29,119 nucleotides of DNA, from assembly GCA_015657535.1 (NCBI GenBank), contig JADHZB010001472.1, forward strand, positions 8,378 through 37,496, written 5' to 3'. The notes below the pieces were generated by a model that was not told the DNA's origin, searched no databases, and saw nothing but the letters and a program-made list of their open reading frames with translations. The stretch is from Nephromyces sp. MM_2019. Its lineage: Eukaryota > Apicomplexa > Aconoidasida > Nephromycida. This document shows positions 1 through 10,769 of this stretch, one piece after another. The number at the start of each line of letters is the position of its first letter. Positions within the stretch are counted from its first letter, which is position 1. The translations under genes were made by a program, and so were the position numbers.

Positions 1-136
1 CACACACACCTACATGCAGAAATGCGCACACATCTATATCCACACACCCACACACACCTACATGCACGCAAAGTTCTCGCTTCATTGGAAGAAAATTGAG
101 CGCTGTTCACTGAAGATCTTCATTTTATTTTTCCAG

Positions 137-272
137 CGTTCGTCGCTTTCAGAAACACCATTTTGAAGAGTGTACGTACACCCCTTCTTTGATGTTCTTC
201 AGGTTTTTTTATATCTTTGAAAACATCGCAACTTTTACTAATGAGGAGGAGAACTGGAGGACTTTTGAAAGG
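137..272 (+). CDS. Candidate exon, unrecognised
   Basis: After TTTTTCCAG the plus strand is open for 45 codons (VRRFQKHHFEECTYTPSLMF, then FYIFENIATFTNEEENWRTF) to a possible GTCTAC donor. It contains palindrome copy 1 as CTYT. The minus strand is also open here, so the strand is uncertain. Confidence 0.25.
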
Positions 273-1102
273 GTCTACGTTTGTCTGGTGTGTGTACAAC
301 GACTTTTCCATCGAATTCTTGCTGTGCGTCTTATGTGTGCTCGTGTTTCCTTCCTTCACTACTCCTGTGTATGCGCAGTAGTTTGAAGCTTTACTTTAGA
401 GAAATTGCTGTAAAGTTTGAGATTCTGTGTGTATTTTTAAGCTTTTCTTTGACTGCTCTTTAGTAAACTTCGTTGTGTGTGTTCGGTCAGGAGCTGGGGG
501 GGTTTGAAGGGATTCGGTTGATTGGGTTGTGTGTGTGTGGTTTTTTTATGGAATTGCTTCAATGTGTGTGTGTGTATTTTTTTTTAGAGGAGTGGTTTGC
601 TATTGATTTTTTCTAGGATATTTGGGTGTGTGTATGACATTTTGAGGAGTGTTTGCGTGATAGTTTGGTGGGTGTGTGATGCTCTGACCAGTGTGTGTGA
701 TGGTTCGATGAATGTGATACTTTAGCGCGTGTGTGTGCGATAATTTGACAAGCGTGTGATACGGTGATTATTGTGTGTTTGAATTTCTAGGAGCGGTTTT
801 TTGAATTACAAGAAGTCACATCTTTGTGTGTGTGTGTATGTGTGTGCGTGTTGCACGTATGCTGTGTATACCAAATGCTACGCAATTTGTGAATTCTCTT
901 ATCCTTTGTGAAAGCTGCGATATTTTTTCTTAATGCAGTGTGTGCGATGGTTTTCATCCTTTTTTCTGAGTGCTCTGCTGTGATGATGAGACTGCATTGT
1001 GTGTGGTCTTTTTGAACCACTGCATGTGCAGCTGATTACTCTGAAATCTAGCAGCAGCTATTGTGTGTGCGTGTGTGTGCGTGTGTGTGCGTGTGTGTTC
1101 AG
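273..1102. other. TG-rich non-coding (intron-like) sequence
   Basis: Plus strand rich in TG with scattered T runs. It contains the degenerate array at 625-790. No convincing exon is seen. Confidence 0.5.
625..790. repeat. Degenerate TG minisatellite, unit about 20-25 bp
   Basis: About seven units of the form GTGTGTGTGATA-n-TTTGA-nn. Examples are GTGTGATGCTCTGACCA, GTGTGTGATGGTTCGATGAAT and GTGTGTGCGATAATTTGACAA. Confidence 0.6.
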
Positions 1103-1426
1103 GTCATGTTTGGGAGCTTTGTCCTACTCTCAGCCTTGGTGCCATTCTCTAGGTTTCACTTAAACCTAGCTTCGAAAGTAGGTTGATGTGTGTATATCTG
1201 TGTGAGTATGTGGGCTTCAGCATAGCGTGTGTGTGTATGCAGGTGAACATGGGATAGAATACAATACCTATTTGCGTGTGTGCGTACTGAGGTGAATGTG
1301 GGATAGCATGGAATTCCTATTTGTGTGTGTGCATATATAGTTGTGTGCGTGATCACTCTCGATAGTTACGCAATAGTTTGATATTTCAGGCTTCACTCAA
1401 GTATTACAGCCTTTCATATGTTGTGA

Positions 1427-1470
<44 letters not shown>

Positions 1471-1697
1471 CACTAAGTTGCCTATGGAGAAAACTTGTTG
1501 CAGCCTTTTCGCTTATGCCTTATAATGTAGATAAAGATATTTTTCTAGCGGCTGCATGCACACACAATAACTTGTGTTATAGATGCCTTTTCAATGGCGG
1601 ATGTACACCGGTGGCACACATCAGCTTATATAGCAGAAAGATAAGAATTAACAGACACACCAAAATTGAGGGAGGAACAACACACACATATCATTGA
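1103..1697 (+). CDS. Candidate exons of an unrecognised gene
   Basis: Three open segments flanked by splice-like signals. 1103-1181 (acceptor GTTCAG) reads VMFGSFVLLSALVPFSRFHL. 1390-1428 (acceptor ATTTCAG, AAG|GTGTGT donor) reads ASLKYYSLSYVVK. From about 1471 the frame reads CLWRKLVAAFSLMPYNVDKD, then IFLAAACTHNNLCYRCLFNG, and stays open to 1697. A 49-bp duplication and a (GT)n tract lie between them. No domain is recognised and the joins are unproven. Confidence 0.25.
1242..1339. repeat. 49-bp direct repeat, two copies
   Basis: 1242-1290 and 1291-1339 share GGTGAAyrTGGGATAG, then AATwCCTATTTGyGTGTGTG. Copies are about four-fifths identical. Confidence 0.75.
1429..1469. repeat. (GT)n microsatellite
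   Basis: About 20 uninterrupted GT units immediately after the AAG of the candidate exon 1390-1428. Confidence 0.95.
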
Positions 1698-1849
1698 ACC
1701 GGGAAGAACCCACACATATAATCGAGCAATAACGCATACTTAATCAAACAGAAACAGACTCATGCACACACACACACACACACACCATAAAAACATAGAC
1801 TCCATCTTTTATACCACCCCAAGTGAGTTGATATCTCACTGTTTGCCAG

Positions 1850-1995
1850 TCTTTCAAACACTGCTAGCTTCGAATCGGTGTACGTACGCCGTGTGTGCTG
1901 CTGCTCTACAGAATTCGACTACTATTGAGAGCTTGAGCGATCAAGGAGCAGAAAGTCGTCGCTTCAATCTAGGTACCAGCAGAAATCTGGCTCAG
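1850..1995 (+). CDS. Candidate exon, unrecognised
   Basis: Acceptor TGTTTGCCAG and donor CTCAG|GTAGAT bound 48 open codons: FQTLLASNRCTYAVCAAALQ, then NSTTIESLSDQGAESRRF. It contains palindrome copy 2. Antisense is also open (TYTDSKLAVFERLANSEIS). Confidence 0.3.
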
Positions 1996-2079
1996 GTAGA
2001 TATTTTGCTCAATTTGACGCTTTTTGCAGTAATGTATGAGGAGGTAGATGTATGCTACTGAAGATCTACAGAAAGTAGA

Positions 2080-2540
2080 AGCTTCTTTCTCCTTTAAAAG
2101 AATGAAAAAAGTGTTAATTTGATGAATATATGATGGTGTGTGTGCGAAGTGTATTTTATGGTGCGTATGGTACTGTGTGTTTACCCCTATACCTCATGCA
2201 GCTTCAATGTGTGAAGATCTGTCGATTTGCGCTTGTGTGTGAAACTTTATTCCTTTAGTCTTGTGTGTGTGCCCCCCTCTCCATCCCCTCCTGCCTGTGT
2301 GTCCACAAAACTCTACTCTTTTATGCGTCCGTATATGTCTGCATGTGTAACCGTGTGTGTGGATATGTGCACGTGTTTTTGGGTGTACGTCCATGCTTGT
2401 ACTTACGTGTATCTCTGTGTGTATGTCTTTCAGTCCGCGTGTGTGCGTGTGTGTGTTTGCCTGTGCGCCCGCGTGTGTGCCTCCTTATGCCTGTGTGCGT
2501 GCCTGTGTGCATATCACGTTTTTTTTCTATAATTTTCTCA
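2080..2540. other. TG-rich intron-like tract
   Basis: Irregular GTGTGTG blocks separated by C/T-rich words (GTGTGCCTGTGTGC type). Long frames on both strands are low-complexity Cys/Val or His/Thr and are not taken as genes. Confidence 0.5.
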
Positions 2541-3060
2541 GGTATTTGGGAGAAATATTTTGTGTTGGTGGGCCCCCTGGCATACATACCATTCACGCCC
2601 TGTAGGTGATGGTGTGCGATGGAATATGTACTACAATTCGGTGAATGATGAGGAGTCAGGATAAGCATTGAGCTCATAGTTTATTGAAGCTGTTGATAGA
2701 TGAAGAAGAGAAGCAACGAGAAAAGCGATTTTTTGGAAGCGGAGGAAAAATTTTTTTAAAAACATAAAAAAAAAACCGAGATTCCTGCTTTTTCTCAGAA
2801 TTTAAACCTCATCCTCAAGGCTATAAACCATTGTAGATAATATCATTAGATTGAGTTTGATTTATATGGCTTATATACCTTCCGAAGCACACCCTCCCAG
2901 GCGGTGTATGTACACTGCCGATGCCTTAGTAAAGCACGTTTCAGGTTAACTACAGGGATCTATCACAATTTCTCTGCTGGTGTAGGATATATACGTAGAA
3001 CCGAACACACCATGATAGGTTGATAGATCTATAAGAAAACCAAGATCACAGATATCGCGT

Positions 3061-3320
3061 GCGTGTGTGTGTGTGTGTCTGCCTGTATGCTGGTTTGTGT
3101 GTATACATTTGCACGTGTATGTGTCTGCCTATGTGCTGGATTATGTGTATAAGTATGTTTGCCTGTGCGCTAGAGTGCTGGATTGTGTGTATATCTGCCT
3201 GTATGCCTGCATTCCTGTGAGCCAAAGTGCGTGTCCCTGCCTGTGTTTCTGTGCGCTTATATATATAGATGTGTGTTCCTGTGTGCACGCCTGGATATCT
3301 ATGTGTCTCTGCCTATCTGT
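3061..3320. repeat. Degenerate minisatellite, unit about 40 bp
   Basis: Recurring TGTCTGCCTATGTGCTGGAT, then TGTGTGTATA, at about 3074, 3121 and 3165-3210, decaying toward 3320. It has a TG core with an array-specific spacer. Confidence 0.6.
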
Positions 3321-3456
3321 GTGTGTGCTTTTCTTCTTTTTTGCGACACTATAGTCTTGGTGGGTGTACGTACACACACTATTTGGTTTCCTTCAACTTT
3401 CCTGATATATTTTGCAATCACTCACCCTCTTCTGCTAACTGAGCTTTCCTTTTTAG

Positions 3457-3623
3457 CATGAAGCTTCCTACTTATATAACAATGTTTTCACTACTAAGAA
3501 CAGCATCTTACACATTCCAGAAAAACTACCTCCCAAAAACTCATCACACACGCCATTGGCTTGTGAATCGGGGGTGTACGTACACCCCTGCAAGGCCTGA
3601 AGTGCTGCTTGTAAATTTTAAGG
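3457..3623 (+). CDS. Candidate exon, unrecognised
   Basis: Acceptor CCTTTTTAG, ATG at 3458, 55 codons (MKLPTYITMFSLLRTASYTF, then RHWLVNRGCTYTPARPEVLL) to AAGG|GTATCT. It contains the longest palindrome copy (GGGGTGTACGTACACCCC). The antisense frame after TTGCAG also reads well (GCTYTPDSQANGVCDEFLG). Confidence 0.25.
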
Positions 3624-4094
3624 GTATCTTCAGTTCCGTGGTCTTTTTTAGCGGAAGATATATCAGCCTATATCATATATTCTACTATAGAGCGACACTC
3701 TTTCCACACACACAAATAGACATACCAAAAGACACGCGCAAAACACACACAAAAAGACACACATGCAAGTGCACAAATGCAGAAATATAGGCACTAATAT
3801 GCACATACACGCACATACACACTCACTAACACGTAAATACACAAAATATACGCCCACACTCACACCAACACTAACGCACACACACTCAATTTTCCTCAGA
3901 TTGAGTATATAAATTGTATTATTATATTGAAAGATGTTAATACAAAAAGAAGGAAGCAGCTCTCCTAGAATAAAGGAGATTTGAGTTTTTTCTTTTCATC
4001 TTTGCAACATCTCTCTCCTTCAAGTGAAATCGATAGTTTGTGTGTGTGAAACCGCTTATATTCACAGAAATAGAGGAAAAATAAAGGCTTTTAG
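3624..4094. other. CA-rich tract and A/T-rich sequence, no gene seen
   Basis: About 3700-3895 is irregular CACACA with ACAC-n-AAA spacers. 3900-4090 is A/T-rich with no supported frame. Confidence 0.5.
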
Positions 4095-5281
4095 ATTGTT
4101 TATATGGTGGGAGTTAGAAAGAAGAGGAGGGATATTATTTGGAGTATACTTAGCGGGCCTCATGGTAGATTAAAGCTGCTGGTGTGTGGAATTGGGTGTG
4201 TATGTAGATCGTGTGTGTGGGATATTATTGATTTATTTGTGTGTGGATTATGTGGATTTGGGTGTGTGCGTGCGCTTCTGTGTGCAGATTGTGTGGATTT
4301 TGCTGTGTACGTCCTCTTCTGTGTGTATTTCCTATGATGCTTCTTCGAAAAGAGCAGTCATCCATACAGTCCTACCGACTGCAATCAAGCTGCTCGAATG
4401 TGTGTATGCATCAGAGGTTTTCAGTGTCTGGCACAGTCTTCAGGTAGACTAAAGAGTTCGTCACGCCGTTTGGATAATGAATGCACTTTATATCTTCACG
4501 TCAGTGCGTTGAACCTTTCGTTGGTGGTACAGACCACTGTGTGGATCAAGGCACACACACACACATACACACGCAGGAAGTGTGTAGGAATGGACGAAGG
4601 GAGGCGGTTAAGAAGCAACGCACACACACCGAAGGTGTGTGGAAATTAGCGCACACAGATCAGAGGTGTGTAGGGGTTGAAGAGCAACACACTTGTGGTG
4701 TGTAGGAGTCAAAGCAAACACACGGTAGATATCGAATAGTGTGGGTTATAAGGTAGTACCATGGTAAGCCAGGGATGCTATAGCCCAAAATAAGCGAAAC
4801 TGCACACACAAGCTTAGCAGCATCGCAATGCAGTCAATAAGCTACTCAACGAGGCTGTGTGCACACACACTAGCAGACACTAGTGAAGGCGAAAATATCC
4901 AGAAAGGGAGCCGACACTCTATAAGCAACAAATTTGCTCAATTCCAAGCCACTAAGCTACCACACACACACAAACATGCATTCACACACACACGGGGATA
5001 CAAAATCTAACATACACCAAACAGACATAAAACTGACGCACATCCACACATACCCACACACACGTATCTACCTTCCCTTCCAGAACAAGAGAACTCAAAG
5101 CATAAACTCTAAAACTTCCTGCAGCCTTCAACAACTCAGCTGGCAGCCATTCAAGCAGCTTTTACGATATGAGTCAACACAAAAGAAGCAAAGAATGCTC
5201 AGGGGATTCCGCTACAAAGCTATAGCGGACCTCCAACAGCGGCTAGTTTGGCATAAAACTAGCTGTGAATACGTCATTTAG
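4095..5281 (+). CDS. Three phase-linked exons, 3' end of an unrecognised gene
   Basis: Exons 4095-4181, 4288-4443 and 5084-5281 all join in phase 0 to 146 residues and TAG. Signals: acceptors GCTTTTAG, TGTGCAG and CCCTTCCAG; donors CTG|GTGTGT and CAG|GTAGAC. Segments are basic then helical: MVGVRKKRRDIIWSILSGPH; YDASSKRAVIHTVLPTAIKL, then LLECVYASEVFSVWHSLQ; STQKKQRMLRGFRYKAIADL, then QQRLVWHKTS. No family is recognised. The second intron (640 nt) contains the CACAC/GTGTG hairpin array. Exons further upstream (137-3623) may belong to the same gene. A competing open frame at 4444-4540 (RRLDNECTLYLHVSALNLSL) directly follows exon 2. Confidence 0.35.
4548..4735. repeat. Degenerate array of CACAC...GTGTG hairpin units
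   Basis: Four to five units of about 31-60 bp, each with a CACAC block, a 3-9 nt loop and a GTGTGTAGG block, then a purine spacer such as GGGTTGAAGAGCAA. Best stems are CACACACC-GAA-GGTGTGTG near 4624-4642 and ACACAC-TTGTG-GTGTGT near 4686-4702. Confidence 0.6.
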
Positions 5282-5330
5282 CTCATCAGGAAGGCAGTTA
5301 CTGCGCTTTTGCCGATATACAGTAGAGAGC

Positions 5331-5705
5331 AAAGCCCCATTCATTCGGGGTGTACGTACACTCACACCCTCATCTATGCTTCAATACCTTTTCTAGGGTA
5401 ACTTTACTCGCTAAAATGGAATCAAAAAATTCAACTTTCAGATGAAAAATACTTGATGCAGTGTAGCTACACTCATTGGAACTGATCAAGCAAAAAGAGC
5501 GTTTAGAACAGCTTAAGCAAGCCGTACATACAAATGGTAGGGCTTCAAGGTAGGAAACTCGAAATAGACTAGGTTGCAGTATCAATGCGGCTGCTAAAGC
5601 GAGCGAAAAAAGAAAACACGCACACACAAAAGCATTGCTGCAAAGTTGCTGTGAAGGCTATAACCTTTCACGACAATGTTGAACTTGAGGAAGCATGAGA
5701 AAGAA
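5331..5705 (+). other. Possible exons between the two convergent genes
   Basis: Short plus-strand frames with splice-like borders. About 5332-5392 contains palindrome copy 6 as CTYT. About 5471-5535 reads LELIKQKERLEQLKQAVHTN, a coiled-coil-like stretch. 5579 onward reads VAVKAITFHDNVELEEA and then TGA. An 85-codon minus frame (5370-5627) overlaps. Not resolved. Confidence 0.2.
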
Positions 5706-5719
5706 GATTGAGAGAAGGT

Positions 5720-6137
5720 TTGCGGGTATGTGCGTGTGTGTATGCGAATCTGCGTGGGTCCGGTTGAGTAAGTGCGTAAATTTGTGTGTGTGTGGGTGAC
5801 ACCGTATGGGTTTATGAACATCTGCGATTATGTGCGTATGCGACTGCATATTAGCATGTGAGCATGCGCGATTACGTTTGAGCGTGTGTGTGTTAGTGGG
5901 AGCATGTGCGATTATTTTTGAGTGTGTGTGTAAGCATATGCACAAAATTTCAGTGCAGGCTAGCCAATTATGAGCCCCCTTTGTGATATATCCATCTCAT
6001 CTTGTTGATGTTATGATGGACCATTCACATACAACTAGGAACACACACTGAAGCATACGGTTTATCAAGCATAACCGTACGTATACACACTAGAATTCCC
6101 GATAAAACTTGAGTTTTTCCTGGAGAATCGGCAATCT
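5720..6137. other. TG-rich then A/T-rich sequence downstream of the epimerase
   Basis: 5720-5940 has GTGTGTG blocks. The rest holds the 3' flank of the epimerase gene. No gene is seen. Confidence 0.4.
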
Positions 6138-9100
6138 TCATTTGCACACATCATTCTGCAATACTTTGAGATACCAATCTGCCGTCTCCGATATTCCCTA
6201 CAATAGACACACAGAAACAAGGTAACTGGTGCATGCACAATAAAGGTATACATAGTTCACAAACTAAGAAGCTGGAGCAGAGTAGTAATAAATATCTACC
6301 TCACACACACCAGAAGCTTTAAAAAAAATTACACACACAGACTATGGTTTACCGAAGAATAACGCTACTGCCTTATCCTGTAAAGCTGTCCTTTACTTCG
6401 ATGCTTGGAGCAGATCTATGAGTCCTTACATGTGAATCTACATGTTTTTGTGCCTAATTACTCGTGTTTGCGTGCGTGTGTGTGTGTATCTGATCATCTT
6501 TGCGTAGCTGGATCTAACCATCTGTGTGTGGATCCAATTATCTGCTCATGTGCATGTGTGTATATTTACTCATCTGCTCTTGTGCGTGCACCTAATCCTC
6601 AGCCCAGGTCAAGTACTTACCTTCAGAAGCACACAAAGCCCTTTAATTTATAGAAAAAAATACTCATTCACACAGATATGGGCACACACACACCCGCACA
6701 ACCACACATGACGCAGTGCTTAAATTCTCCAGGCCTTCATAGTATCCTCAGCACTTAATAGCATAAAGACAAGTTGAAAAACTTCATTTGAAGAGGAAGA
6801 AAACAGCGGATGACTAAGTTCAATTCACCTGCTTTAAGTCAATTATGGGTTCATAGTCTAAAGCTTTAAAAGACTTGGAGTTGTCCGACCTGAAAATCCA
6901 CACACACACAGCACCAAAGATTAGCCAAAATGCATCTACACACACACAGGACCAAAATTTAGTCCAAGTTGCTGACATAAAACACCAAAAGAGTTAACAT
7001 TGCTCACACACACACAAGCATCAAATATTAGCATTACCTTATCCAACTTTCAAAAGCTTTACTCACACACGCTTAGCAATAGAGTGCACACACTGAAAGG
7101 TAGGCAAACCACAAGTAAAGACATGATAATAAAACTAACATCGAATCATGCCTATCCACATATCTTACCCCAAGATAACAAGATATACAACATGCACATA
7201 TAAACACACACACACACACGCCAAAAAAAACACACACACACGCCAAAAAACACACATACGCTCACAAGAGCAAATATACACCAAAACATGCACGCAAACA
7301 CACACGTGCACACCAACACACACAGACAGACAGATGCACACACACCAACACACATATGTATGCCCTTAACCTTATATAAGTACCTCCAGTCACACACAAA
7401 ATCCCACTAATTAACACAAACACACACGCACACACACAAGGGAGAATAAAAACTCCTGTACCTGGTGCATGGAACATCCCCAAGCTGAGCATCATCTTGA
7501 CGGATTATGGCCTTTTTGCCTACTCTTTCTTCTATAATAGAGATGAGGTCATTGACAGTATTAGAATAGCCTCCTAAGTGTCATCAGAGATACACAAAAG
7601 CCAAGAGATTACATTTTAACACACACACACACACACATTATAGTGCCCTTGAAGGAGAAGAGGAGGAAAAGTAAGCAGAAGAAGGAAGCAGAGAAAAGAA
7701 GGCGAAAAGACAAAAAAAATATAAATGGAAAACAGATGGAGAAGATGCATGAAAGAAGCAGAAAGAACACACACTCCAAGGTACACACAAACATACTCTA
7801 AGACACATACACAGACTCTAACACAGATATACACTTCAACATATACGCACAAAGTCTAATGTATACACGCAAACTCCTGAAAAACAGAATGCAATACATA
7901 CATTCCGAAATACACATATACACTTCAGCACACACTTAGACTCCAACCTACACAAAAACACACATACCAACACACACACACACACACACACCCAATACCT
8001 CATAGCCACCCATATTCGACAGTATCGTCATCAACCCACATACAAGCCCCAATAACCTAGATTGTATATTTCAAAACCGTTGGGAAGATCGATTGCTCGT
8101 TCTATACCCCTGACAAGATCTCCAATATAAGTGAAGTCTCTCATAGCACTTCCATCTCCGAATTTGTCGATTGGTATTCCACTGGCTATACGATGAAGAA
8201 ACTTTAAAACAGCCATATCCGATCTGCCCCTAAAGAAGCGAAAAAAAAACACAAACATACAAAAAGGATGAAAAATACCCATATTCTATGAAGTTTCCAT
8301 CTTACGTTCATTTTCATCTACAAAACATCCATATATCAACAAATTTCAAAAAAAGCCAGAATCTCAGCATATTTTTAATTTGCGAAGACTATCCAAAGAT
8401 TTTGATTAAAAGAGGAAGAGGTTGTTAGTCTAATGCTTTTTAAGCACCAAAACCAGTGAAAATGTGCGAAAAAAGTCAAAAATGCATGAAAAGATGTAAA
8501 CACACACGAAAAAAGAGTTAACATAATGCTAATCCACGATTGCACACACAGCTTGAAATACACAGAGAGTGATAAAAATTGGTGCAAAAATGCAGACAAA
8601 CACGCGTGGATATACGCATACGCACATAAATAGATAAGCACAGACATACAAATACCTAGATGCAAAGATAAATACATAGAAAAACGCAAACACACACATG
8701 CATAAACACAAACAAAAATAAATCTACACGCATAATCAGAAGTGCACACGCACACTCAGAACTGTAAACGCACAAAAACACACACACGACAATTTTCTCA
8801 AATTTACAGACTTACTTAGGGCCATATACTGTGAAAAAGCGCAAACAAGTGATGTTATGCTTATAAAGCTCATAGTAAGTTCGGCAAAGCAACTCGCAGC
8901 ACCGCTTTGACGTAGCATAAGGAGAGAGCTGCATAAAAAAGAAGAGAAAATATAAAACGATGAAGATGTAAAGTCCACAATAAAATGAAGAAAAGAGTAG
9001 AAACAACTAATTTTGGGCATTGAAGGAGGAAGAAGCGAAGACGTATGCAAAAAGGAGGTAGAAAGGATTTATCGCAGCAAAAAACAGCGAAGAATATGCA

Positions 9101-10506
9101 AAAAAAAGAAAAAGAAGCAGTGATTAAAGTAGAAAACAGCAAAAAACATCCAACAAAAAAATAAACTAGAAGAAGACGTGAAAAGGTAGGAGAAAGCAGG
9201 AAAATGCAGTGTACAGTGTATTTACACTTGAGGGATAACACAAACACACACACAACAATCGACAGAAGAATCACCTGAACGTCGCATTTCATTTCTTCAT
9301 TGAATGGTAGAGTTTTTATGTTTCCATAAACAGAAGAAGAGGATGCCATAACGAAATTCTTTATGGAATTTTTCTCCATACATTGAAGCAGGTGAAGCGT
9401 TGCAGATATATCGGTTCTCATATTGACTGTGCGAGAAGAAGAAAAAGTAGCGGATGATTCCTCAACAAAAACAGGAAAAAAAGCCTTCAAACGTCGAATC
9501 CTCTTCATAACAATCAAAGAAGAAAGGAAAAGATGCACATCTTCAATGATACTGTGAAGACAATAATATACACACACACTGGCAGATAGACTGTAGCAGT
9601 TACCTAGGAACACAAATACAGGAGCAGGTAGACTGTAGCACACACACACAGCAACCGGCATAGATACTTACCCATTGGGTCACGGATAGAATCACGAACT
9701 CCAGGCTTCGCAGCCAAATGGACGATGGCATCAAACTTGTTCATTTCGAAAACCTTGAAGAATGTTGAAACCAAGAAAAATTTCAAAGGAGGGTGTATAT
9801 GCACTGATAATAGCATACATACGCACATTCACCAGCCTAGCTACCCTCACAGCTACGTGCTTGCTAATACACGACATATTTAACCTTCAATAACTGCTAC
9901 GCACTTGTTAACACACTGAACAGTTTTCATTATAGCGCTATCAATTTAGAGCTAGCATCTACACAAGTCTGAATACTCCTCTAGTTATCGCTACTCCAAA
10001 GCTTCTCAAAACATTCTATGGCAAAAGATACACACACTCCATTCTCATGGTAATTGCTAGAAAAAACAGAGGGACTCTCCCACCACCCTCTTTCAGGTCA
10101 GAAATACTCCACACACACGATGCCCCCTTGAAACAACCTAATCACTCCCAAAACATGCTAAATTCCCCGAAAATAATTCTGCCCACACAAACAAATCCCC
10201 TCATAAAGATGTCTTCAAACCGCACACGCAATAGCTTACCTTTGAGACAGCATCAAAGTCCTCCAAATTCGTATTAACAGCCTGAAAAGCCTCCTTAAAA
10301 CGACGTTTAAAGGATGCAATCGATTGACTCTTCATCTTCTGAGAGTAGCTTCTGCTCATAAAGTCTTCTGAAGTAATAGACATGTCCTGTTGCTCATCAT
10401 CTTCATGGTATGAGTCAATAACTACCACTTGATCTCCTCGGGAAAGGAGCATCTCCACCGTGTGCGAGCCAATAAATCCGGCGCCTCCGGTTACTAAGAG
10501 CTTCAT
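6138..10506 (-). CDS. NAD-dependent nucleotide-sugar epimerase/dehydratase (UDP-glucuronate 4-epimerase type), 8 exons
   Basis: Extended short-chain dehydrogenase expected to epimerise a UDP-sugar with bound NAD, probably UDP-glucuronate to UDP-galacturonate, in the cytosol. Exons, all GT-AG with matching phase: 10506-10240, 9753-9672, 9426-9275, 8928-8816, 8229-8057, 7573-7462, 6889-6829, 6197-6138 (TGA stop). They join to 1020 nt, 339 residues, a normal length for the family. Visible motifs: N-terminal [15 protein letters not shown] with GxxGxxG at 7-13; [14 protein letters not shown]; Ser-rich SSSSVYG near 145-151; catalytic YATSK (Tyr171, Lys175); [15 protein letters not shown] near 197-210; [31 protein letters not shown] at the C-terminus. 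TVYGP-GRxDMA is typical of UDP-glucuronate 4-epimerases, but the substrate is inferred. Residues 36-75 form a Ser/Lys-rich loop longer than usual. ATG at 10506 is chosen because MKLLVTGG is the canonical start; a TTTTTTCAG just before it could be an acceptor for a 5'UTR intron. Introns are 245-631 nt. Confidence 0.9.
6452..6600. repeat. Degenerate minisatellite in epimerase intron 7
   Basis: Units near CTAAyCATCTGTGTGTGGAT (about 20-30 bp) occur five to six times on the plus strand. The strand sense of the TG core is opposite to that of most other epimerase introns. Confidence 0.6.
6898..7440. repeat. CA microsatellite and spaced CACACACACA array in epimerase intron 6
   Basis: 6898-7040 has three CACACACACA blocks, each followed by a related A-rich spacer (GCACCAAAGATTAG, GGACCAAAATTTAG, AGCATCAAATATTAG). 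7203-7440 is dense irregular CA. On the transcribed strand these are TG. Confidence 0.7.
7750..7995. repeat. Degenerate 20-bp minisatellite in epimerase intron 5
   Basis: Plus-strand units ACTCTAAGACACATACACAG, ACTCTAACACAGATATACA and CTTCAACATATACGCACAAAG recur at about 20 bp, followed by a (CA)n block at about 7972-7992. A polypurine block (7640-7760) gives a polypyrimidine tract upstream of the exon 6 acceptor. Confidence 0.65.
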
Positions 10507-10668
10507 TCTGAAAAAATTCAAGGTTTTCTTTGCTTTTAAACATTTGAAGATGCCCTCTTTGCTATATTATACGTGCGTTTTTTTTATATGAAAATATACC
10601 GCAGTATCAGGTCTATACCGCCCATGTAAGGAATTTACTTATCAGCTTTGCTGGTATCTGCTCTTCTC

Positions 10669-10769
10669 TCAAGGTGACGGGTGAGCTTCAAAAAAAAGCT
10701 TCATCCACAGCTTAGAGCTTTGGCTAAAGACAATCCCATCGTTTGCCAGGCGAATACGATATAGTGGCT
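10669..10769 (-). CDS. Candidate terminal exon downstream of the signal-peptide ORF
   Basis: Acceptor CCCTTTTTAG, then 32 codons (PLYRIRLANDGIVFSQSSKL, WMKLFFEAHPSP) to TGA. It lies about 0.16 kb upstream of the epimerase start on the same strand. No family is recognised. Confidence 0.3.

Noticed and set aside
2194..2677. Long frames of His/Thr or Cys/Val composition on both strands
   Set aside because: Shadows of irregular TG/CA repeats. All frames stay open because GTGTGT contains no stop.
6100..6138. Readable frame after the epimerase TGA (RLPILQEKLKFYREF)
   Set aside because: The family normally ends soon after WYxxxx, so the TGA is taken as the true stop. The extension is short and ends at TAG.
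7073..7495. Overlapping minus-strand Cys/Val-rich frames in epimerase intron 6
   Set aside because: They lie between phased exons of the epimerase and are TG-repeat translations.
8870..9661. 263-codon minus-strand frame over the epimerase
   Set aside because: It runs through an intron with polypyrimidine sequence. Only the part at 9426-9275 is coding, bounded by CACAG and CAG|GTGATT. The real next exon is 8928-8816 in another frame.
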